Positions 27,201 through 39,200 of a DNA stretch of 64,000 bases are shown here, piece by piece (the first letter of the stretch is position 1; each line of letters starts with the position of its first letter). Made by a program: the position numbers and the translations under genes. The notes under the pieces are model-generated. The model ran no database searches. It saw only the letters and a program-made list of their open reading frames with translations, and was not told the DNA's origin. The stretch lies in NCBI GenBank assembly GCA_903813345.2, contig CAIIXF020000010.1, forward strand, positions 5,323,169 to 5,387,168, given 5' to 3'. Source of the DNA: Owenia fusiformis (Eukaryota; Annelida; Polychaeta; Sabellida; Oweniidae).

Positions 27201-30200
27201 CTTGCTAATTCGTACTACGTGACTCAAACGCAATAAAATACATTTATATACTATAGATCGAGATAGAATAGTAATACAAAATATAGTATTCCAATTTCCA
27301 GTATCATAATAGACACCAACTTTTAAATCCTAGTAACAGATTTAGAATTCCTATTTTAAAATCAAGAGTCAGTTTAATCAGGAATTCATTGATCAAATGC
27401 GATCGAGATAGACTGGCGGACAGGATGAGCTGGGATGCAATCAGGAAGGCGCTCAGTTGTTTATATTAATTATTGGGTCTTATAACACCTTAGTATAGTA
27501 TACCCCTCCCTCCCAAATCACAACTTTGCAACCACCGTCAATTTTATAATCAAATCCCTTTCCCTCACTAATGCAAATACATGAATAAATATAATATTGG
27601 AGTGAATTGCATGCGTTTCGAATGAAGTTATCTTTGTAGTACTAGTATTAATTTGTTCAAACAAGTTTACAGAAGATAAATGAAAGGGGACAAAGGGAAA
27701 CACAGGGGCGTAGTCAACTTTCAGTCAGGGGGGATGCGATTGCCCCTTAAAAATTCGATTTTCAGTCAGAATGGGGTGGGGGTGCGATTAGCAAGCCACA
27801 ATATTTTTTTAAATAATAAATCAAAACAAAGCTTTTTTTAAATTATGAATGTAACATTTAAAGATTAGACTGCAGCTTCTTGAAAAGAAAGCAGAACGTG
27901 TCATCACCGCCAACATAGAGAGCAACGTGTACTAATTATAAGTATCTGAAAGATAACGCAAAAAAACTTAATTATTAACTTTCAAGTCTTAACAATTTAA
28001 CATGTAACTGTAACATGTAACTGTAACATAACACATATATCGCCTCGAGGGGTCATTTAGCTTGATGAATAACCCCTCTGGTATTAGAGAGGTTTCGCAC
28101 AATGGATTAACCTCAACTCGTTTAAGTGCTGTACCCTACGCGCAGAGGCCTAGAAATAAACTACAGAAGATGAAGCTCTCTTTTAATTAAGAAGTGAAGT
28201 CGAATGTAAAGGGTAATAAATCTGGTGAACACAACACATTGAGCCAAAAACTTGCGAAACCTCTCTATAAACGCATTGTTGAACGCAAATGATCATGTGG
28301 ATTCACTTAAATTCTGAATTATATTCAACTGTTTCTGTAAACTTCAACGAATGCATTTAATCCCATGATGCGTTTCACTCCTATCTGGAGTCTGGGAGTG
28401 CAGACTTGCACCCCGGGACTTGCACCAACCCTTGCCCCTCTTCCACCCCGTGTCATCCTTGAGGTCCATGCATAGCCAAACACTTCACATGCCTGTATCA
28501 CCCCGTTAATGGAAACAACCTGTAAAAAATAAATATCATATTAAGCAAATGCCTTTTATGGCCAGGTGACCGAGACATCAAAGTGATATTGAGTAAGTTT
28601 CCTCCAACTCAAAACGTAATTATATAGATATAAATAACTCTCTTCATAAAATCTAAAGTTCACAATCCTTATCTAAATTGTGTATGGAACAAAACCAGAA
28701 GTCTGTTATATTATTAGTCTACAAAATGTCCGGTGACTTAGCTGTATGGAATTTTGAAATATAAAAATTTTATTGTAGATATACGTATAACATAAACACA
28801 TCAACATAGAAAAATTCAATACAGTTATATTGTAACAATATTCATATTATATTAATATTAGAGGGACCAAACACATTCGCTATTGCTAAGGTTTCTACGA
28901 CTTTAACTGTCTTATAAGCATCTTGATCCATCAAGGTATTACAATATTGTATGACTGAAGGAATACACTGGTATGCTATGTCAGAGCATGAAATTACAAT
29001 TACACTATGCTTAATAGGCGGCTTCATACTCCTTACGTCTCAAAATCTCTTAATTTTCAAATGGGAGTATATCATTTTCGTGAGCGGGATTTGGCGGGAC
29101 AATACGATTTTCTTTCAAAATCAAAAATATTCCAAGGTGTTATTCATCGGGAAGTAGTATCATGGGATAAATTTAGATATATCATTGCATCCCACGACCG
29201 GTTTGATTATCAATACGCAATCAGCCTGGTACTGGTCAACAGTAATAAATAACAGACGCTAATAAGACACAGGATCCAATCAGGTTAATTATCGTCTTTT
29301 ATTGTCTTAAGTCTCAGCGTACCTTGTAAGATAATCATTCCCGTTTGATTTTCGAAATTAAACAGAGGAGGGGGGGGGTGAACATTTAAATCTTAATTTT
29401 ATTCCTTACAATAGTTAAGAAAACAAACAAAAGACCATTCACTTATCCATCAATTTCCGTGCTCTGCGGATGTTTGGCTACTTTGATTACAGAAAAGTCT
29501 GAACATCATCCAGGACTCTGATTGCAGCAGAAGTCGTCTAGGACTCTGATTATAGAAAATATCGTCTTAGCCTTTGATTACAGAGATCGTCTAGGTTTTC
29601 ATCTTTAGACCCACCTTGTGGATTGAGTGTATCATGATCACTTCCAGAGTGATGGGGGCAGGGGGTTCACATTAAACAAAATTGGTCATCACTTAAGTTT
29701 AAAAAAAAGCTCAGAATGATGAAAAACTGCACGATTTTAAATAAATTTTGGAGAAAGGCGTTCTTGAACCCCCCCCCCCACCCCCTTCTCTGACTAGGGG
29801 TCTGACTTTGTCAAATGTCATGGAGGTCGCAATTATATTCATAGAAAAGCATAAATTAAATAACTTCCCCACATTTTTACGTCTTTGCCTCTCTATGTTT
29901 GATTTTTATTTTCTTATCCCTCAGGAAAAAAACTAAAAATAGAAGGACATGTGATTTGATCGTATATCCTATACCCCAAAGGTCTCAAAAGTTTTAAATT
30001 ATTTTTGAAAAACCTCTACCACAGAAATAACACCGGAGGAGATGGAAATGACTTTGAGCCTTGCAAGTTAATGTTTCAAAAGTACACAAGCGTTTGCGTG
30101 TATACTTCGCGTGGCTAAAGTTCTAAACTAACTGTCAAAACAAAACAAAGAATGCAATTTTATTGGCGATCATGCACATGCTCTCTTCGAGAGCTTTACC

Positions 30201-33200
30201 ATACTTAAGTCAATTATCAGCAAACTTTATGAATTAAAATCAATTGTAGGCTATATGGAATAAGCTAACTCCTGTTAAAGATTAGTATAGACAAAACACA
30301 TAGATAGAACAAAAAGTCCTTTGAAAAGTATATCAAAATGAAAAATGGATAATAAATATTTCAAACATATAAATCCGCTTATTAAAGAATAACAATTAAC
30401 ACAACTGGGAAAAATGTTCATGCCTTATAATCAGCCATATCGATGCAGATAAAACCGTCTAGATAGAACAAGTAACAATAACGAAAACAATTAGCAGATC
30501 CATGCCAATTAATTAATTATCGGACTTTGGATTTTTCTTAGTTTATACTCGCTTCAACAACTGCGCACCCCTCTCTTGTCAGTAAACACAGGTCGGAAGA
30601 AATCATCATGAGATTTTGACATTGTACTTTCATCAACTGTAACATATGAATGGCAGATACTGGCAGCAGTTCGTTATAGGGACCGTTGTCTATCTCTCGA
30701 CGAGACAAGGCTTACAAGGCGAGTGTATAATTGGAATTTATCCTTTGGAACTACTCGTAAACATAATAACTGGTTTTTTAACCTTAACAAAATATTAACT
30801 TCGGATTTAGCAGTACCATTTGACACTTCGAAGGACGAAATAGCTTCCCATCTACGGATAAAGGCTTCACAAGATTGGCACCGAAACATTTGGAATGATG
30901 GTCAACGCCCACCCGGCCAGAGAAACAAGCTTAGGACATACCGCACATTTAAACTTGATACAAAGCCCGAGGCTTATTTGAAGTCTGACATAACCCTTTC
31001 GTGTCGACGGGCATTTGCTTCAGTCAGATGCGGTGTGGCACCATTACGTATAGAGACTGGGCGCTTTGAAAGACTTCCAGAACATGAAAGACTGTGTGTT
31101 TTATGTGACACTGGCTCAGTGGAAAATAAAAAGCATTTTATGTTAGATTGTGCTTTTTATAATGACTTAAGGTCAGACTTGTTCAGAAAAATTGTATGTC
31201 GACTCCCTGCTTTTCTACACATGGACAGAGATTTGAAATTTTTTAACTTAATGAGCAACACCAGTATTTACCTATATGTTGCAAAGGCCTGTGGCCAAAT
31301 GCTTAAACTTCGTGAAAATTATCTATATAAATGATTTACATGTATTTATAGTGTCCTATAGGTCGTTGTCGGCCTGGGGTGTTTTAATTGTATTTTATAT
31401 GTTTTATGACTCATGACACTTTAATAAAATAAATAAATAAAAAACATAAAGACCGGCGTGTTATAATCTTGACGACTCATTTAACCTGCCATATATTGCC
31501 CGTGTTGTCGTAATTTTCAAATTTGATAAACAATTTTCGAAACCGTATTTTTAGATGTACTTTTTCATGTAGATTTCAAATTATGACATCACTTTGACTG
31601 AATTTTGAATATTTAATGACGTAAATCAAAATTATTTCTACTCGCATCTAGTCTACCTTGTATTTCAAGGGGAATCTGTGAAACAGAATACAAATATTAT
31701 ACGATATATTAAGAAGGGAATGATAAAGTATGTAAAATTCCTGCTGAATATACAGTATGCATGTATGAATCTGGGAAATCTCTCGGTGTATCGAATGTTA
31801 CGACGATCGGAACATTCACTGGTTTAATCCAGGAGGTTTAATCTCCCGACGTGATATACAGCAAGTACTCCCGGGCAAGTACAATCCTTTGGAATACCAA
31901 AGCGTTAGATAAAGTGAGACTCTAATAGATCAGAATGTCCCGACACGGAAATCAGAATGACAGAAATATAATTTTGAATAATTTTGGGAGGTAGGGAATC
32001 GCACAATTTTGTAATTCCAATGCTGCCCTTTGTGTTTTATCAACGTTATACAACGATGCAAACAAAACAGATCGTATTTAAATCTTATTCTAATTTTAAT
32101 TCCTACATGAAATCTCAGCCCCCCCCCCAAACACTAGTAACATTTTAAAGACTTTATCTAATTCAAACAATCAAATCAAATCAAATTTAAAACATGCAAA
32201 CAGGTATATCTGCTTATGGAGGAATATCCGAAGAAATGTGTGACGCTGGTTTTCAGTCCTTAATCGCCGCTTAATACCTGAAAAGCAACTTATCTGCTTA
32301 TTATAAGTTATCAAATAATTTAACAATTAAACAGAAACAATGCATGCCAAACATTTATCTATAATTGTTATATTATGGTTATTTTATAGTTTGCACTTGT
32401 ATCGAGCAACTGTGTATCGGGCTGTGTATACGGGCCCTTTCTCAAACCCAATATGGGATTTAACACGTCACTTGAGGCAAGATTCATAAACTATATCTCC
32501 ACGGGCTATAATTTGAAGAACGCCACTGACGGATCTGTCCCTTTTGGATGGGCCGTATTGTTCTTGTGTGTATCTTACCCACGGGAACCTACAAAACAGA
32601 TATAATTGCATTGTGAAAAGGAAGTCCCGTCTCTATAAAACTTCCTAGAATAAGATTCAAGCAGTGTAAACATCCATATTTGCAAAAATAACGATAAACC
32701 ACTGTCATTAAGTAGTTGTAGTACCATATTCGTATAGCTTTTGGGAAAGACGATAAAACGCAAAATATGATTGGAATATTTGCTGAAGTCTGGGATCGAT
32801 GATCTGACAGAAAATTTAAGGAAGGCGTTGATCATGACTGAGCAAAATGAAAGAGCAAAGTAATAATAATTGCAATTTATGTTTATCATTTCAACTATTC
32901 CGAGTCAGAGAAATCAAGAATAAAAATGAAACTTTCCTTAGATATCTGTCGTATTGGCTTTACCGGGAAGGCTAGTTCTGGGGGGGGGGGTAGCGCTTGT
33001 TTAAATTTTAAATTATTAAGATCAAAATAGTAAGGTCATATTGACGAATTTCCAAAATGACAAATTATTATGCAGTGCGTTAAATTGGAATATCTTTTGA
33101 TTCTTTTCCACTGGGGTACGCTAATATCCGATCTTAGTACTTCAATATTTTTGTTTGAAAGCAAGATCTTTAATGTAAACATCCGCATTTCAATATATCC

Positions 33201-36200
33201 TGAGACTATCATAGAATAATTCTGTGAATCCCAAGCACAACCCATTACAATATCAGTCTATAAGTCAATCTGTATTACAACAAATGAATAATAATCCCGA
33301 AAACAGTTCAACTATATTTGGCTTTGACTTATTTGTTTGAGAGGGATACGAAATCTAGGAATAAAAGTCACCGACGGTCCAACTTCAACGAACAATCTAC
33401 ATGTACAGACTTATCTTACTAATTTAAATAATTATTTGTCCTCATCGTGATTTGCCCGTCTGATTATACAGGTTTTACTTTCAATTTAGCCTCACTCAGA
33501 CACACAAATAAAATGTAAAATTATAACATCATATTATAAAAACATTATCCAACCTCGAATTAACACTAATGAACACGATGTGATGACTTTATTACTATCT
33601 ATGAGGAACCATTAAACAATTATGAACGAAATCCAGATACGTACAGTTTATTCATGAATTTGGAATATAATGTCGCAATTCATTCTAAATATCTGTTAAA
33701 TATCGAATCTCTTACATTACGAATCTCTTATTAAAATATATTCTATTTATACAATATTGTTTTTCCCGTCATCCGTGATTTCCACATGTTGATTGTATTC
33801 TATTTTATCAAATGATCGGAAAGTAATACCATGAAATGAGTAGCATTAGACATGTTAGATTATACGCCCTTGAATTACACTTATAAACACGATGTGATGA
33901 TTGTTTCATTTACTTAGAGGAACGCATTAACAGATTAATCAATTATGAACGAAATCCAGATACGTACGATGTAAGGATTCATATAGAAGGTAGTTTGCAA
34001 ATGAATCCTGCCTTCAGGAAGGCAGGATTCATTTGTAAACTATATTGCATATGAATCCTGTATGATTCCTGGAGGCTGGATTCATTTGTAAACTATATTG
34101 CATATGAATCCTGTATGATTCCTGAAGGCAGGATTCATTTGCAAACTACCTTCTATATGAATCCTGTACGAATCCTGAAGGCTGGATTCATTTGTAAACT
34201 ATATTGCATATGAATCCTGTATGATTCCTGAAGGCAGGATTCATTTGCAAACTACCTTCTATATGAATCCTGTACGAATCCTGAAGGCTGGATTCATTTG
34301 TAAACTATATTGCATATGAATCCTGTATGATTCCTGAAGGCAGGATTCATTTGTAAACTATTTAAACAGCGAATCCTGTATGAATCCTGGAGGCAGGATT
34401 CATACAGGATTCATATGTGCATATGAATCCTGTATGAATCCTGACTCCAGGATTCAGTGGTTTGATTCACATTTTTTGCTGTGAAAAGCAAAACTGAACC
34501 AAGCAGGAGTGACTGTTATAATGTTACAATGTTATGATGTTACCCCTGAAAGGTCACATGTTAAATCCTTGTGAATTTCATGTTGTCCAACAAAAGGTAA
34601 GTGATCGGTGGCCACCTGTGAGTCATTGGACGAATATGGTCTCCGAAATTTTTGAAGAGTGCAAGCTCACTGTTAATAATGCCTTACATGACTTAAACAA
34701 AATACAAGCATTTACTTGAGATTTTATGAGATGCGAGCTATTGGAAATGCTGTAGTGGTAGGATGGGATAGAAATCCACGCAGGGATGTCTCTAAGTGCA
34801 CTGATAAACCTTTTTAGACTTAAAGCCAACAAATCATATGATACATGCCCCTACCCATGTATTGAAAGTATTAATAGGGATCTTCACTCTTAAACAATAA
34901 TAAAACCACACTTACAATATTCCTATTTAGGAGTTAAATCTCTAACACATAGTAACAATATCTTAAGAGAACAGACGAACCATATGTAATGCAATAAGTT
35001 TGTAATCAAAATGTAATTAAAATGATTTAAACTCTTTTTGAAACTGCAAAACTGGAATTTTTCGTCGAATTTTGTTAAAACATGAATATTTTAAAATTGC
35101 TTGTTTTTCGTCAATATTACTTAAATTTTCAAATAAAAAAATTTGAGTGTCACAAAATGTTTCAAGTTAAAGTATGCCAAATTCCATAAGCAAACTCTTT
35201 TTGGATATTTTTCTACAATACATCAAAGTAGGCGACAAAATTGTGTGTGGGGTACTATATAATATATATCAGTATAGTCCATATAATATTTAACCAAACA
35301 TGTTATGCCTTTTTAATCAACCAATTCCAATTAAGTGGTATGTTTCCTTATTTTCCAGACCAAAGAACACTAAATGTGACGGAGATTACTTTGAAGCCAA
35401 ACTTTGTCAAACAGCGGTAAATACTGTATATATCGGGTGTCCCAAAAAAAACGTCCCGCTTTTTGAGCTCTTATAACTCTGCAAGATATTAACCAATTCA
35501 TTTGAAATTTATCAGGGAGTAAGAGAACGATATTATCTATAAGCTATAAAAATATTAAATTAATCGGATGTACATTATGTGAGTATCGCCAAATACAAGA
35601 TAGCATAGCAAGAAATGTAATATCAGAGGATAACTCAATTATTTCACCTTATAATGTAGATTGATGAGCATCGCCAAATACAAAAGTTAAACAGCATAAG
35701 ATAAAAAGTTGGTACAGCAAAAAATCGACAACCCACTTATCTAATAACTTGTGCTCAATGTGGCCTCCATCTTCCTTCACAACTAAACGAAGTCGTTTCT
35801 TCCATACATAGATACTGCTCTTGATTTCATTCTGTGATATCTCCTGCCATGACGCACTTATTCTCTCTTTTAATGTTTGTTCTGTAAAATTATCCCTCAT
35901 ACCACTGTTAACTTTTTGATTTAGAGGATCCCAAACAGAGTAATCCATTGGATTACAGTCTGGACTTTGTGGAGGCCATTCAACCTTTTTGATAAATGCT
36001 GTGGTGGATATCTCCAGATACGCATGAGTTACCCCACTTGTGTGGGAAGGGGCCCCATCTTGAAACACATAGTCATTTCTAGGGTAAATCCTCCTACAAT
36101 CAGGTAGCAGATTTTCATCTAATAACTTAATATAGCTTTCGCTGTTGACTTTGGCTTTGTCAGTATTAATGAAATAAATGTCCGTCTTCCCCTTCCAGGA

Positions 36201-39200
36201 TACTCCTGCAGAAACCATTATCTTTTTGGATAACGTGAAGTTTCATGGTAAAGACGTGATGGTTGAATTTGACGTTTACGCTTTCCATACAGCCGATCAT
36301 TTTGACGATTTTTGGGCACTTCAAGAGAAAAGTCCTTCTCATCAGTGAAAATGATCTTCTTGACATCTGCGGATGAATAACGATCATATAAATTGCGACA
36401 TCTTGTTTTTCTTTTTCCTTTAACATATAAGTGAGTTGTCGATCTTTTGCTGTACCAACTTTTTATCTTATGCTGTTAAACTTATGTATTTGGCGATGCT
36501 CATCAATCTACATTATAAGGTGAATTAAATGAGTTGTCCTCCGATATTACATTTCTTGCTATGCTATCTTGTATTTGGTAATACTCACATAATGTACATC
36601 CGATTAATTTAATATTTTGATAACTTATAGATAATATCCTTATCTTACTCCCTGATAAATTTCAAATGAATTGGTTAATATCTTGCAGAGTTATAAGAGC
36701 TCAAAAAGCGGGACGTTTTTTTTGGGACACCCGATATATATTTTATGCACAATCTTATCTTCTTTTAATGTTTTTTTGCCCAAAATATAATCAGTCTCTC
36801 TCCTTTTTTAAAAGTTAATTTCAAATTCCAGTTTTCCATTTATTTTTCGAAAAAGTAACCTGGTTCAGGGATGGAGGGGGAGTTGTTTGTAGAATGAATC
36901 GGGGGAGTTTTTCAAACATTCACTTATGTTTTACAAAAACATTTTATTGACTTTAAGATTGACCCTAAATCGCCAAAAATATTTCTCATTTTCAAGGATT
37001 AACTATGGATTAACACCCAGGTATTTTTATTATTATTTTTAACTTCAGAGGACTCGGAATCGTTGATCATATTCGCTTTTAATATTCGCAATAATAAATG
37101 CTGTTTTAAATAGGTTTCATGTATGCCAATAATTTCTCAAATTGTGTAATCCAATGGTACATTTCCAAGCAGATTTTGAGATAACAGGAAAGTAAATATT
37201 TAATACAGTACACCCTATTGGTGTTGTTTTGGTTTATATGGAAAGTCAATAAACTGTTTTTCTAGATGAAAACCCTGGTTCATTCTACATTCAACCCCCC
37301 CCCCTCCTTTCCCGTCATATTAATAGGGGACGGCTAGTCATATGATATTGTATTCCTTATTCCATTGATTTCCGTATATTAGGATTGCCAAAATGGACCA
37401 ACAACAGTTGACGAATTGGAACAACACGTCGTAGATATAGGGACGAAAATATGCAATAAATACCCTACAGATTTAACAGGAAACACCATATTTGCCGAGT
37501 ATATGTGGGCTGGATTCGGTGGGAAACGAACCAAATTTAATGACGGGCATCGTGGAGGTAAGCGTTAAGGTTGTTTCCCTTCGAGTTCAAAACGTATTTG
37601 TGAAAGTGACTAATGTCTATGCATCCGCATAAAATACTTTGAAGTCTTTTTGAAAAATAAGATTTTATGATGTTGCATATTTGTAATGTTTAAATAAATG
37701 CTTAACCTACTTTTTATATTGAAAGTATTCTCAAAATGTAATTATATATTATATTAATTAAACGGACTGTCTACCCAGTGAGTGACCATTTGCTGACGTA
37801 CCGACATATTTCGTCACTGGCGATGGGCCAGATAGAGAACCGACAAAATGTTGGTACGGAAGTGGCCCCTCCGTGGATTTTCTAGAGAGCCGAACTTTTC
37901 AAATATAAATCCAATACTTTTTCTTGTCATTGATGGTCTAGTGGCAAGATTAGCAAAGGCCCAAATTGTAACTCATAGATGGTGCGTTTCAGTAGTCTTT
38001 TTGGTGGGGAACATTGTGTGCCAAGATTTTGGAATAGTGTTTTTTAGACTCAAATAGTCTAAAAGATTAATATTAGTGTGGAATTTGTCATTCAATTCTA
38101 ATAGCGTTAGAAGTCTTTTTATCACACCATCGGTGGGATATAGTCGTCATACTGGTCGTGATCGTGGTCGTGATCGTGATCGTGGTCGTGATCGTGGTCG
38201 TGATCGTGATCGTGATCGTCCCGCTTTTTGTCATCGCCGTTTAAGGAAAACTGCTCATCAGATTTTCTCCAAATTCGCAGAGATGATAGAGCATATGAAG
38301 TACTAGAGCTGATTAACTTTTGGGTGGCCATCTTGTTTTCTGGCGGCCATTTTGAAGGTTTTTCAAAAAATCTTGTCATCGCCATTTCAGGAAAACCGCT
38401 CATTGGATTTCCTTCAAATTTACACAAATGATAGAGGATATCAAGTACTAGAGCTGATTAACATCTGGGCGGCCATCTTGTTTTCTGGCAGCCATTTTGA
38501 AGATTTTTCGAAAAATCTTGTCATCGCCATTTCAGAAAATCCGCTCATCGGATTTCCTTCAAATTTACACACATGATAGAGGATATCAAGTACTAGAGCT
38601 GATTAACTTTTTGGCGGCCATCTTGTTTTCTGGTGGCCATTTTGAAGGTTTTTCGAAAAATCTTGTCATCGCCATTTTAGGAAAACCGCTCATCGGATTT
38701 CCTTCAAATTTACACAAATGATAGAGGATATCAAGTACTAGAGCTGATTAACTTTTGGGCGGCCATCTTGTTTTCTAGCAGCCATTTTGAAGATTTTTCG
38801 AAAAATCTTGTCATCGCCATTTCAGAAAATCCGCTCATCGGATTTCCTTCAAATTTACACACATGATAGAGGATATCAAGTACTAGAGCTGATTAACTTT
38901 TGGGCGGCCATCTTGTTTTCTGGTGGCCATTTTGAAGGTTTTTCGAAAAATCTTGTCATCGCCATTTCAGGAAAACCGCTCCTCGGATTTCCTTCAAATT
39001 TACACAAATGATAGAGGATATCAAGTAGAGCTGATTAACTTTTGGGCGGCCATCTTGTTTTCTTGTTCTTGAAATTTGTAAACATAATAGGAGAACAGTT
39101 TTCCTGGTTCATAGTGTCTGCCTATTTGATGGTGTGATCTCGTTCACGTCCTGTGCCTTGTTGAACTTTGAAATACATCTTGTAGTACATTAACTTCATT

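Larger units (their letters stand above)
16778..35255. mobile_element. 18.5-kb inverted-repeat-bounded insert in TSP1 intron
   Basis: Left end GTACCCCACACACAATTTTG (16778) and right end, its complement, ending at 35255, both set in TATATA. The outer 150 bp of each side match inversely at roughly 80 percent. Further in, left array 17084-17615 and right array 33974-34486 are inverse copies that look nearly identical. Between them are a foldback element, minisatellites, a LINE fragment and direct repeats, but no recognisable transposase, polymerase or integrase. Could be one giant foldback element or two inverted copies of a smaller family bracketing other DNA. Confidence 0.55.

Noticed and set aside
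22151-27245. LTR retrotransposon bounded by the 172-bp repeats
   Set aside because: No TG...CA ends, no primer site and no gag or pol between them.
29007-29252. Plus-strand 81-codon frame as an exon
   Set aside because: No recognised domain, and two other frames overlap it; not distinguishable from chance.
38228-39011. Family of 74-residue proteins
   Set aside because: The same frame recurs every 145 bp in a tandem array; it is repeat structure, not genes.
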